Assembly (NCBI RefSeq): GCF_001830555.1 | Contig: NZ_MIAM01000049.1 | Coordinates: 1 to 48,843, forward strand | DNA from: Sphingopyxis sp. RIFCSPHIGHO2_12_FULL_65_19 | Lineage (GTDB): Bacteria > Pseudomonadota > Alphaproteobacteria > Sphingomonadales > Sphingomonadaceae | Direction: 5' to 3' | DNA length: 48,843 nt | Shown: piece by piece, positions 9,034-16,677 of the stretch | Layout of the letters: every line of letters begins with the position of its first letter | Position numbering within the stretch: position 1 is the first letter of the stretch | Notes under the pieces: model-generated | The model's input: the letters and a program-made list of their open reading frames with translations, nothing else | What the model was told of the DNA's origin: nothing | Database searches by the model: none | Translations under genes and position numbers: made by a program

Positions 9034-10272
9034 ATGTCTGGACGACGGAAATCGATATGGCTTGCCGCCGGCGCCGCATTGGTCGGCGTAGCGGTTTTTG
9101 CGGCGCAAAGTGGCTTCGGGAGCAGCGACGGCGGCGAAACGCGTCCGATGGTCCAACTGCCACCCGCGCCGTCCGCCGCCAAGGCGACGGCATCCGCTGC
9201 GTCGGCGCTCGCGACCGCAAGCCTCACAACGACCGTCGGCGGTTACACCTATGACTGGACAGCGCTGAAGGCCGCGATCGTCGCTGACACCGAAGTCGCT
9301 AGTGGCTATTTCATTGTCGGGAACGCGTCCGATCCCACTTATCTTTTCGAATTCGACAAGGGCAGTTTTGGCATCGACCGGGTGACACCGCTCGCCTCGG
9401 CTTCCAAATGGTTTGCTGGCGCGCTCGGCATGCGCATGGTGCAGGCGGGCATTGCCACGCTCGACGATCCGATGCGGCCACCACTCGCCTTCTGGACGAC
9501 GAGCGGAACGAAGAAGGATGTCAAACTCAAGCATACGCTGTCGATGACATCGGGCTTTAATGCGAGCCCGCTCGTCGGCGGCTGCCAGCTTCTCCCGACT
9601 TTTGGTCTCTATAACTGCGCCAAGAGCATCCACGACCTGCGCTACGACATCCTGCGCCCGGGCAATGCGCCTGGTGCTCAATATAGCTACGGTCCTCACG
9701 GCATTCAGGTCGCAGGGGCGTATTTGGAGGCCAAGGATACAAGCATAGAACCAGGAACGTCGCCAGCACGCGAGCGGAACTTCCACGAACTGTTTGCGCA
9801 GCACGTCACCATCCCGCTCGGGATGTCAAGCACCACGTGGTACGATCCCCACCCCCCCGCGACCGTCCCAACCAATCCGTGGGTGGCCGGCGGCGCCTTC
9901 TCCACGCCGCGCGACTATGCGAAACTGCTGCGCGCGTTCCTCGGCGGCAGCTTCATCACCAACATGACGGCCTTCACGCAGCCGCGCACGATCGGACTGC
10001 CGCGTGTTTTCGTTCCGGCGAGCACAGTGAACTGGGAATATGCGCTCGGCTCCTTCGTCGAATGCGACACGCCCTCGGCGTGCGCGACGTCGAAGATCAA
10101 CTCTTCGCCCGGCGCCTATGGCTGGACCGGCTGGATCGATCGCGAGACCGGCTATTATGCCCTGATCGCGACCGAAATATCGAGCGGAGGCGACCGCAAG
10201 GGCGTCGAGCTCGAGCAGGTCATGCAGGATCTGATCGAGGATGCGATTGCGAACCGCACTCCGGCGCCCTGA
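9034..10272 (+). CDS. Serine hydrolase, class C beta-lactamase-like
   Basis: 412 residues. An N-terminal hydrophobic segment (about 8-24) acts as a signal peptide or anchor and is followed by an Ala/Pro-rich linker. The SxxK motif is SASK (S122, K125), and YSYGPHG (Y217/Y219) matches the YGP seen in the protein from 1838, so the two are probable paralogues. Four cysteines may form disulphides outside the cytoplasm (CQLLPTFGLYNC; ECDTPSAC). The start is supported by GGGAGAG. As last gene of the receptor-esterase run it probably acts on the same esters or amides. A true beta-lactamase role is not supported, since the lysine triad motif KTG is not evident. Confidence 0.8.
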   Translation: MSGRRKSIWLAAGAALVGVAVFAAQSGFGSSDGGETRPMVQLPPAPSAAKATASAASALATASLTTTVGGYTYDWTALKAAIVADTEVASGYFIVGNASDPTYLFEFDKGSFGIDRVTPLASASKWFAGALGMRMVQAGIATLDDPMRPPLAFWTTSGTKKDVKLKHTLSMTSGFNASPLVGGCQLLPTFGLYNCAKSIHDLRYDILRPGNAPGAQYSYGPHGIQVAGAYLEAKDTSIEPGTSPARERNFHELFAQHVTIPLGMSSTTWYDPHPPATVPTNPWVAGGAFSTPRDYAKLLRAFLGGSFITNMTAFTQPRTIGLPRVFVPASTVNWEYALGSFVECDTPSACATSKINSSPGAYGWTGWIDRETGYYALIATEISSGGDRKGVELEQVMQDLIEDAIANRTPAP

Positions 10273-10661
10273 CCTGATCGGCAAAACTTCGCCTATGGTG
10301 CCTGGGCCAGGCCGCGCCGTGAGGTAGCGGTCTGGCTCAACGGAGGGGGCTGGACACCGCGTGGTTGTGCTGACAGCCGGCTTTCGAAGGGCATGAAGGA
10401 CCGCTTTCTCGATCATGGAGCGGTTCAATACGAACGCGAGTAGAGCAAGTAGAACCGAAGGCGGACCATCTCGCCCTGCGCATCTTGCTCGAGCGTTCGG
10501 CGCGACGCATGACAGCGCCAAACGCGGTGCCGCAACTATGCCCTAAGACTTAGTTCCGCTCGATAACTCGCCGCAGCCGATCAGCGATGATCAAAAGGTC
10601 GCCGAGGCAGGACCGCACCAGCACGATGGCTGCGAGAAGTGCCACGACTCTTGCGCGATGG
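10273..10661. other. Intergenic stretch without a convincing gene
   Basis: About 390 bases between the serine hydrolase and the thioesterase. No recognisable protein remnant, RNA or strong terminator was found. The only coding-like signal is a short minus-strand frame at its right end, listed separately. Confidence 0.5.
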
Positions 10662-10678
10662 TCAGGCGACGTAAGCAC
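10550..10678 (-). CDS. Possible 42-residue small membrane peptide
   Basis: A GTG-initiated frame overlapping the last 17 bases of the thioesterase gene. The predicted peptide has a hydrophobic helix (RVVALLAAIVLV...) followed by a charged tail ending RLRRVIERN. No clear ribosome binding site was found. It could be real and translationally coupled, a remnant, or chance. Confidence 0.2.
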   Translation of the reverse strand: MLTSPDHRARVVALLAAIVLVRSCLGDLLIIADRLRRVIERN

Positions 10679-11075
10679 CTCTACCACTCGCTATCAAGGT
10701 TCCGTCTGCAGACACAATCCGCGTCCCGGCTATGCTTATCTGCCGACCCAGTTTGACCGGCCTGCCGATCGCCCGCATCAGCCCTGGCAAGGCCGGTCGG
10801 TGAAAATCGACGTGCAAGTTTGCCGTAGCCCGCGCAGACCCTCCCATGGCAATGACCGTGTAAAGGCCGGTAAGATCGATCAGCGCCGATAAAATGCCAC
10901 CATGCGCTGCGCCGACCGTCGGATTTGAGATTATTTCGTCTCGCCAGGGCATTGAGATCACCAACTCGTCGGTGCCGACCTCGGCGATCCTGAGCCCGAG
11001 CCAGCGGTGGAAAGGCGCAAGCAACAGCAGCTCCCCCAGTTCCTCAAGCCCAGGGGCGACCCGTGGGGCGTTCAT
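10662..11075 (-). CDS. PaaI-family hotdog thioesterase
   Basis: 137-residue single hotdog domain. The helix motif HGGILSALIDLTG (about residues 59-71) carries the HGG and Asp features of PaaI/YigI-type acyl-CoA thioesterases, and the protein continues with ATANLHVDFHRPA, typical of the following strands. It would hydrolyse acyl- or aryl-CoA thioesters in the cytoplasm. Its start overlaps the stop of the alpha/beta hydrolase gene (ATGA at 11072-11075), so the two are translationally coupled. The substrate cannot be told. Confidence 0.85.
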   Translation of the reverse strand: MNAPRVAPGLEELGELLLLAPFHRWLGLRIAEVGTDELVISMPWRDEIISNPTVGAAHGGILSALIDLTGLYTVIAMGGSARATANLHVDFHRPALPGLMRAIGRPVKLGRQISIAGTRIVSADGTLIASGRGAYVA

Positions 11076-11947
11076 GACTTCATCTCCATTTCATGGGTGC
11101 TGAGCAAAAACTCCACAATTGACTTGCCAAACGCGTCATTCTCGTCGCCCACCACCATATGGGTCGCATTCGCGATGTCGCTATATGCCATATGCGGGAC
11201 CAATCTTCGGAAATGCTTGACGGCTTCCAGCGAAACTAGGTCGCTCGACCCACCGCGGATCAGATGCACAGGCAAGGCTAAACTGGCAGCGGCGGCGCTC
11301 AGTTCGCTGCGGCCATTGTCGCTTGAGACACCGCCTTGCCGCGTAACTCCTTCGATGAAGGTCGGGTCCCAATGCCAATAGAAGCGCCCATCGTCCTTGC
11401 GGCGCAGATAGTGGGCGAGCCCAGGCGAGGCCTTCCGGCTAGGCCGATGGGGCAGATAGTCGGAAATGACCTCAGCGGCCTCCTCCACCGACGCAAACCC
11501 TTCGCGCGCATGGGCCGCCATGAAACCGACCACGCGGGCAACGCCGCTCGGTTCCATCTGCGGCGTGACGTCGACCAAGGTAAGCGATCCAAAACTCCCC
11601 GGTGCGCGGTTTCCCTCCGCAATGATCCCAGCCAGCCCCCCAAGCGATGCGCCGATCATCGCCGGCTTTCTTCGCATCGCCGCAGCGATCTCAACGAGAT
11701 CGGCCGCGAAATCGGAAATGTCATAAGCCCCATCACTGGCCCAAGCGCTCTCGCCGTGCCCGCGCATATCGACGGCGATCGTCCGAAAACCGTGGCTCGC
11801 GAGTTGACGGGTCACCGACTTCCACGCCCGGCGGGTCTGGCCGCCGCCGTGCGCCAAAATCACCGGAAAGCCCAGTTCCGGTCCATCGATCGACGCCGCG
11901 ATTGCATGGCCCGCTTTTCCCGCAAGCGTGATCGTCCGATCATACAT
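11072..11947 (-). CDS. Alpha/beta-fold hydrolase
   Basis: 291-residue cytoplasmic hydrolase of the alpha/beta superfamily. Seen: oxyanion region ILAHGGGQTRRAW (about 30-42), VDMRGHGESAW, nucleophile elbow GASLGG (serine near residue 100) and a late NATHMVVGDEND that supplies the catalytic histidine. Likely substrates are esters or C-C bonds in a catabolic route. The gene is first of a two-gene operon with the thioesterase. Its ATG lies only about 6 bases after a good -10 element and has no ribosome binding site, so it may be translated from a leaderless mRNA. A MarR-type operator separates it from the broken MarR gene. Confidence 0.85.
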   Translation of the reverse strand: MYDRTITLAGKAGHAIAASIDGPELGFPVILAHGGGQTRRAWKSVTRQLASHGFRTIAVDMRGHGESAWASDGAYDISDFAADLVEIAAAMRRKPAMIGASLGGLAGIIAEGNRAPGSFGSLTLVDVTPQMEPSGVARVVGFMAAHAREGFASVEEAAEVISDYLPHRPSRKASPGLAHYLRRKDDGRFYWHWDPTFIEGVTRQGGVSSDNGRSELSAAAASLALPVHLIRGGSSDLVSLEAVKHFRRLVPHMAYSDIANATHMVVGDENDAFGKSIVEFLLSTHEMEMKS

Positions 11948-11953
11948 TCAGGC

Positions 11954-11981
11954 ATCATACTGTATCATATCTTACAGTAAA
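11954..11981 (-). promoter_or_regulatory. Putative promoter of the hydrolase-thioesterase operon
   Basis: On the minus strand TTTACT (-35, 11976-11981) and TATGAT (-10, 11954-11959) are 16 bases apart. The start codon follows 6 bases after the -10, implying a leaderless transcript. The dyad at 11958-11979 covers the promoter. Confidence 0.45.
11958..11979. promoter_or_regulatory. MarR-type operator dyad
   Basis: Perfect 7-bp arms TACTGTA and TACAGTA separated by 8 bases, in the 44-bp divergent gap between the hydrolase and the MarR gene. Size and placement fit a MarR dimer site covering both promoters. Confidence 0.5.
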
Positions 11982-11991
11982 GCATGTTCAT

Positions 11992-12515
11992 ATGCCGATA
12001 GTGGCTTTACAGTTTCAGCCGATGGTCGACTTTCGCAGCACCAGCGATGCTTCTCTCGGGAAAAGTCTTCTGACGGACTCAGACGAGTTTGTCTTTGTCA
12101 TCGAAGAAGTGCCACGCAAACTTCGCCGCTTGTTCGACGCCTCAATGGCGCGCTTCGGATTGACCCGAACCCAGTGGCGCGCGCTCGTCTATATTTATCG
12201 GACCCCGGGCATTACCCAGACCGATCTCGCCAAATGCTCGAACTGGAGCGTGCCAGCGTTGGCCATGTTGTCGACCAGCTGGAAAGAATGACGCTCGCGG
12301 AACGGCGCGCTGCCAAGGGCGACCGGCGCGTCTGGGAGCTTCATCTCTTACCCCGAGCGATCGAAATCCTGCCCCAGCTGCGCGCCGAAGCCGACATGAT
12401 CTACGCGCGGCTGCTCCATATGATTTCACCGAGTGAAATACGCGCGGTCCGCGCATTGCTGACGAAAATGTCAGGCAATCTCGAAAGCGGATCGGAAGAC
12501 ATGCCTCCTCGATAG
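11992..12515 (+). pseudogene. MarR family regulator, frameshifted
   Basis: The 5' frame encodes a MarR start through LRRLFDASMARFGLTRTQWRALVYIYRTPGITQTDLA and then runs into nonsense. The +2 frame continues the recognition helix and wing exactly where expected (MLELERASVGHVVDQLERM, then RRAAKGDRRVWELHL) to a stop at 12513-12515. Restoring one base near 12231, in GCCAAATG, rejoins the two halves into a protein of about 175 residues. So a single-base deletion has probably inactivated the repressor of the divergent hydrolase operon, unless it is a sequencing error. Start codon uncertain (11992 or 12022); neither has a good ribosome binding site. Confidence 0.8.
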
Positions 12516-12677
12516 AAGCATTGAAAGATTTGAAATAGCCGACGCCATTCATCGTCAGCAAGCCGATTTCCCCAATTGGCGCCGCTCGCGTTTGCGGCGG
12601 CGCACCGCCGCCGTTCTGCCCCCTCTGCACCAAATCGCCAGCACTGACGACTAACGAATTGCGAATATGGCGGCAGG

Positions 12678-13099
12678 GACGTGGTTCATAACATACGGAA
12701 TGTCGGCGCCAGTATCGCGAGCGGATCGTTTCTCTGTGACGGCATGATTGTCGCGCCCTGCTCCATGCGCACCCTTGCGGCGATCGCCAATGGGCTCTCC
12801 GACAATCTGATCACCCGAGCTGCCGACGTCATGCTCAAGGAGCGTCGTCCATTAACGCTCATGGTGCGAGAGACGCCCCTGAACCTTGCCCATCTTCGAA
12901 ACATGGCAGCCTGTACCGAAATGGGGGCGATAATTTTCCCACCCGTCCCGGCGTTCTACGCTCGGCCATCGTCGATCGACGAAATCGGGTCCTCGACCAG
13001 TTCGGCATCCATCGGGCCGCCGATCGCCGATGGACCGGACTGAAGGGCGCAGAAGTGATGCCTCTGGCGCAGGCGGATAAATCGGAAAGGACAATTTGA
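12678..13099 (+). pseudogene. ubiX-like flavin prenyltransferase, truncated and frameshifted
   Basis: Intact UbiX makes prenylated FMN for UbiD-type decarboxylases. Here only the C-terminal part is left: [62 protein letters not shown] and [16 protein letters not shown] are close to the family pattern. About 75 N-terminal residues, including the TGASG flavin motif, are absent. After IDEI the frame is lost; the C-terminus [11 protein letters not shown] continues in another frame up to a TGA at 13097-13099, implying a small internal deletion. The stop overlaps the next start (TGATG). The enzyme must be inactive; its remains hint at former hydroxybenzoate or vanillate decarboxylation. Confidence 0.75.
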
Positions 13100-13671
13100 T
13101 GGCGGCAGTGCTGATGCGCCGGGAGCTATTGGGCGCCGGGGTTTTTTGCGCGGGTCTGGTTGGAGCCTCCCGCTTCCGGTCAGGAAGTGCGGCGGACGAA
13201 GAGGCCGTTCTCGTCGTCAGCCAGCCAAGGGTTGAGGAAAGCGAGCGTTTTGCCGCGTCCCTCATATCGTCTTCGAAAAAGTCTCTCGCGCTGGATGTCG
13301 GAAGCGGGCTGGATGAGTTGCTTGGCGACTGGCCCCGCGGCGCGCAGGTGATTGCAGGCCTGACCTCCGACCCCGCTGCAATGATTGCGGCCCAGTTGCT
13401 CATCGAGAGTGGAGCGGAGCCTTTGCTTCGATGGGAACATTCCTATGAGGCGGGCCGCTGGACACACCGCATCGGCGCCGCCCCCGGCTTGGGCGCGCTC
13501 CCGCAATATACTTGGCCCGCCGTCGTTGCGCAGAAAGTTCGCGATGAGCTGGACGGCCACAAATCATCACCGCGCCGGGCCGCGTGCATTTCGGGGGAAT
13601 GTGCACTCGCCTCGAATAGCCCCGGCCTACTTGTGACCTGGGCCTTTCGGCTTGCCGGAGAAACGCGGTGA
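13099..13671 (+). CDS. Exported protein of unknown function
   Basis: 190 residues not matched to any family I recognise. The N-terminus (MRRELLGAGVFCAGLVGAS at about 6-24) looks like a twin-arginine or Sec signal. The body has an alternating strand/helix pattern (VLVVSQPRVEESERFA, KSLALDVGSGLDELL, AQVIAGLTSDPAAMIAAQLL), suggesting a Rossmann-like fold without an evident nucleotide motif. It is sandwiched between the ubiX remnant (TGATG overlap) and the flavin oxidase fragment (GTGA overlap), so all three belonged to one translationally coupled operon. It may be an accessory or maturation factor for the oxidase; with both partners broken it is likely orphaned. Confidence 0.6.
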   Translation: MAAVLMRRELLGAGVFCAGLVGASRFRSGSAADEEAVLVVSQPRVEESERFAASLISSSKKSLALDVGSGLDELLGDWPRGAQVIAGLTSDPAAMIAAQLLIESGAEPLLRWEHSYEAGRWTHRIGAAPGLGALPQYTWPAVVAQKVRDELDGHKSSPRRAACISGECALASNSPGLLVTWAFRLAGETR

Positions 13672-14213
13672 GGCCGCCGCTGCCCGAGGGAATTGCGGCG
13701 GCCGACTTTTCACGGGCCCTCGATGAACTCGCAGGCGTCGTCGGCAAAACCTGGGTTTTCGTCGACGAGCTTCCGCTGTCGACTTACCGCGACGCGTATT
13801 CGCCGCTTGCCGATGGCACTCTGCTTCCTTCTACCGCCGTCGCTCCGGAAAGCGTCGAACAGGTGCAGCGGATCCTTGCCATCGCCAACAGCTTCCGATT
13901 GCCGATCTGGACCATCGGGACTGGACGGAACTTCGCATATGGCGGGCCGGCACCCCGCAAATCCGGATATCTTGTCCTCGATCTGAAACGGATGAACCGG
14001 ATCATCGAAGTCAACGAAAAATATGGATATGCGCTGGTCGAGCCGGGCGTTTCCTACATGCAGCTTTATCGCCACCTGCAGCGGATCGGCAGCAAATTGT
14101 GGATCGATCCGGCAGCGCCCGCCTGGGGCGGCGTCATGGGGAACGCGCGCGAGCATGGCGCCGGCTACACGCCCTATGGCGATCACTTCATTATGCAATG
14201 CGGGATGGAAGTT
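13668..14213 (+). pseudogene. Vanillyl-alcohol oxidase / 4-cresol dehydrogenase-type flavoprotein, 3' truncated
   Basis: Starts at GTG 13668, overlapping the previous stop, with CCGGAG upstream. About 180 residues of the FAD-binding domain remain: LADGTLLPSTAVAPESVEQVQRIL, the FAD segment IWTIGTGRNFAYGG, VLVEPGVSY-like ALVEPGVSYMQLY and GVMGNAREHGAGYTPYGDHFIMQCGMEV. Full-length family members are about 520-560 residues. At about 14213 the frame passes into sequence that on the other strand is an IS3-type orfA, so the substrate domain is gone. Such enzymes oxidise para-substituted phenols such as vanillyl alcohol, eugenol or cresol. Without its catalytic half it should be inactive. Confidence 0.8.
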
Positions 14214-14482
14214 GCCGGCCTCCATGAACTCCTTCGACCAGGTGTAATACAGGCTCTGGGCGATCCCTTCCTTGCGGCACAGCTCGGCAATGCTGTCCTC
14301 GCCGCGCAAGCCTTCCAGCACGATCCGGATCTTGTCTTCGGCCGAGAAGTGCCGACGTGTCGCACGCCGGATGTCCTTCACCACCCGCTCCGCGGGAGCC
14401 TTGGGCGGCGATTTTTTTAAGGAGGATTTGGGCTTCATCTTCGTTCCTTCGTCACTACGACGAAGCCCAAATCCTCCTTAAA
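14214..14482 (-). mobile_element. IS3-family insertion sequence remnant (5' part of orfA)
   Basis: On the minus strand, from ATG 14438, MKPKSSLKKSPPKAPAERVV and then FSAEDKIRIVLEGLRGEDSIAELCRKEGIAQSLYYTWSKEFMEAG give the helix-turn-helix N-terminus of an IS3-family OrfA. After EAG, at about 14214, the element is cut and joined to the flavin oxidase gene. No orfB or second inverted repeat is present. This is what remains after insertion followed by an adjacent deletion. The outer end lies around 14482-14485, next to or inside the 3' end of the GntR gene. Confidence 0.75.
14416..14482. repeat. 21-bp perfect inverted repeat around the IS orfA start
   Basis: Positions 14416-14436 and 14462-14482 are exact reverse complements, separated by 25 bases. 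In the orfA transcript the hairpin places the start codon at the stem-loop boundary and its AAGGA ribosome binding site in the loop. Confidence 0.7.
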
Positions 14483-15122
14483 CCACAACCTCAAATCTGT
14501 GCCATTGGCCCTGACGGCGGACACCGATGTGTGATTCTGCCAGCCCGCGCGCGCGGGCAGGAGATTTGGAAGCGATCGCCTCAATGATTTCATCATGTTC
14601 ACGTGCGGTATCGGCCATGAAATGATTGAAACCACCGGCTTGGTTGATGAAGAAATCAGACATGTCAAAATTGCTGTTCTGCCGCGCGTCGAGAAAGGGC
14701 GACTGAGCCATATCGTGGATGAGCTGATGGAAGGCACGGTTGAGTTCGCAATAAATTACCGCGCTGCGCGGCTCGTCAAAGTCGATCGTGAGAATACGTG
14801 CTTGCAGCGCGCGCAAATCGCGCGTTTGCGAATCGGTCCGACGCGCTGCCGCCAGTTCCGTCAGCAGTCCCTCGAGCCTTTCAAACATGATATAGAAATC
14901 TGCGATCTGGTCATAGCTTGGATTTATCACCTCGCAACCGACCTGCGGAATTATGCGAACAAATCCTTCCGAACTCAAACGGTTGAGCGCGGCCATGATC
15001 GGCTGGCGGCTCGCTCCGGTATCGCTCACAAGATCCTTGACCGACAGCCGCTGGCCAAAATTATATTGCGCGCCAACCATTCGGCTAACGAGAAGATCGT
15101 AAATTTCATCCTTCTTGTTCAC
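14478..15122 (-). CDS. GntR family regulator (FadR/FCD type)
   Basis: 214 residues. The winged helix-turn-helix is at about 1-70 (KKDEIYDLLVSRMVGAQY, LSVKDLVSDTGASRQPIMAALNRL), followed by an all-helical FCD-like domain with ELNRAFHQLIHDMAQSPFL, where Asn/His are candidate metal ligands. The start is placed at GTG 15122 with GGAG nine bases upstream; the open frame extends further but that part lacks homology-like sequence. Its stop codon lies in the left arm of the IS inverted repeat, so the last residues could derive from the insertion. It probably regulated the neighbouring aromatic-oxidation genes, now decayed. Confidence 0.75.
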   Translation of the reverse strand: MNKKDEIYDLLVSRMVGAQYNFGQRLSVKDLVSDTGASRQPIMAALNRLSSEGFVRIIPQVGCEVINPSYDQIADFYIMFERLEGLLTELAAARRTDSQTRDLRALQARILTIDFDEPRSAVIYCELNRAFHQLIHDMAQSPFLDARQNSNFDMSDFFINQAGGFNHFMADTAREHDEIIEAIASKSPARARGLAESHIGVRRQGQWHRFEVVV

Positions 15123-15313
15123 TCGAATTGTCTCCAACTTTGGCGCTGCTACGCACGCCGCGAATATCCCCCTTGATTCAGCAAGAACGCAAGAGTCAGT
15201 CGTTGGCGAACGGATCCGGCTGCAAGAGCTGTTCGCAACGGAAATCGACAGATTCACTCTGCATATTTTGTTCGGCGCAATCGATCGTGGACAGCAAGTC
15301 TTTTTATAAGCGC

Positions 15314-16540
15314 TTACCATGCGCGATCACGCGCCATATTCGCCAAACGAATGATCGCCGCCAGATGATCGTTCCAACTCTTCATTGCTTCGCGCTTCTC
15401 GTCCTTCCAGTCGTGGCGCTGGTAGATACCGGCGACGCCCGCGCGGGAACCTCCGACGTGATTGAGCACAGCTTCGGTCACTTCAAATCGAACGCCTAGC
15501 CGTTGAAACCCGGTTGCAAGAGTTCGTCTCAAGTCATGCAGTCGCCAGTCCGGTAACGGTTCGCGGCCGTCTTGCGACATAAGCAGGTCGAGCTTGATCT
15601 TGCCTTTGCTATATCCGGTGAACCTTCCGCCCCTGGAGGTCGTGAACATCCTGCCGCTACGCGGCCAGATAGCCGACCCGGCAACCTCGTCGAGGATCGC
15701 AACTGCAAGTTCGTTGAGCGGAATTCGGTTGGGCTCGCCATTCTTTGCCCGTTCGCCGGGCAGGGTCCATAGGAGATCTTTACGGTTGAGTTCCTCCCAA
15801 CGCAGCGACGAAACCTCCTCTCGTCGCTGACCGGTGACGATCAGAAGGCGGATGATGGGTCCGAAACAGGAATGCGTGTTTGGCGCCGCCATCCAGATGC
15901 GGCCAAGCTCCTCGTCTGAAAGCCAGCGATCGCGAGGTTTGACCGGGGGCGGGGTTTCCATGCCTTCCATCGGACTCCGATCGATATCTCCCCGGCTGAC
16001 GGCCCAGCGCAAAAGGCGGCGCAAAACAGCGAAGACGTTACGGATATTTGCGATCTGCGCGCGCGGCATGCGGTCGAAGACGGCAACGATGTCGATTCGC
16101 GTAAGATTGGGAAGGGGCTTTGATCCCAAGACCGGCTTTACATGCAGCTCGAGGCTGCGCTTGACGAGGCGCCTCCAGCCTTCTCCAACGCAGGCCTCAG
16201 CGAAGCGATCAGAGTAATTATCGAAGGCTAGATCGACCGACTCTCGCCGTCGTTGCCGCTCTGCTTCGCCTGGATCGATTCCCTGGGCGATCAGAATAGC
16301 CAGTCGCTCCGCTTCGGCTCTGGCGGTGGCTGGCGTCCATGGCGAGCCATGGCTGCCTATCGTGTAGCGACGCGTCTTAGATTCGCGACCGCCCATTCGG
16401 AATTGCAACACGTAAGACACGGCGCCAGCTTTGGTTCGCTTTGCGCCAAAACCCTTTATGCTATCATCCCAAAGAATGTCATGTTGCCCGCTCGAAATGA
16501 GAGCATCGACCGACCGTTTTGTGATCTTTCCGCTTGCCAT
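15314..16540 (-). CDS. Tyrosine-type site-specific integrase
   Basis: 408 residues, start at 16540 preceded by GGGAGA. Layout follows P4/CP4-like phage integrases: N-terminal DUF4102-like arm-binding region (KRSVDALISSGQHDILWDDSIKGFG), a SAM-like core-binding domain (about 95-190) and a C-terminal catalytic domain. Catalytic residues are visible: Arg in TGQRREE, HDLRR (His and second Arg), His in LNHVGG and the nucleophile Tyr in GIYQRHD. It would integrate or excise a genomic island. It sits between accessory genes on the left and trmB-metK-lnt on the right, marking a likely island end. Confidence 0.92.
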   Translation of the reverse strand: MASGKITKRSVDALISSGQHDILWDDSIKGFGAKRTKAGAVSYVLQFRMGGRESKTRRYTIGSHGSPWTPATARAEAERLAILIAQGIDPGEAERQRRRESVDLAFDNYSDRFAEACVGEGWRRLVKRSLELHVKPVLGSKPLPNLTRIDIVAVFDRMPRAQIANIRNVFAVLRRLLRWAVSRGDIDRSPMEGMETPPPVKPRDRWLSDEELGRIWMAAPNTHSCFGPIIRLLIVTGQRREEVSSLRWEELNRKDLLWTLPGERAKNGEPNRIPLNELAVAILDEVAGSAIWPRSGRMFTTSRGGRFTGYSKGKIKLDLLMSQDGREPLPDWRLHDLRRTLATGFQRLGVRFEVTEAVLNHVGGSRAGVAGIYQRHDWKDEKREAMKSWNDHLAAIIRLANMARDRAW

Positions 16541-16626
16541 AAATTGGTCTCCCAATACGGCGTTTCCAGCAATCACCCGGCAATCACCGTGGCGGAAATT
16601 GCCGCGTAATTGGGGAAAAGATAGCA

Positions 16627-16677
16627 TAGGGAGTGGCTATAAAAAACTAGCCTTTTCAACCCTATAGCACTCCTATA
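16627..16677. other. Candidate attachment-site dyad at the trmB 3' end
   Basis: TAGGGAGTGGCTATA (16627-16641) and TATAGCACTCCTATA (16663-16677) form an imperfect inverted repeat around a 21-base AT-rich spacer; the right arm includes the trmB stop codon. Tyrosine-recombinase core sites have this form and lie beside the integrase gene. No second copy was found in the window, and a weak terminator is an alternative. Confidence 0.3.

Noticed and set aside
9034..10272. True class C beta-lactamase (antibiotic resistance)
   Set aside because: SxxK is present but YxN reads YGP and a KTG motif is not evident; esterase-like members are more likely.
12667..13108. ATGGCGGCAG repeated at 12667 and 13099, flanking the ubiX remnant
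   Set aside because: Ten bases of GC-rich coding-like sequence can recur by chance, and neither copy coincides with the deletion in the ubiX fragment.
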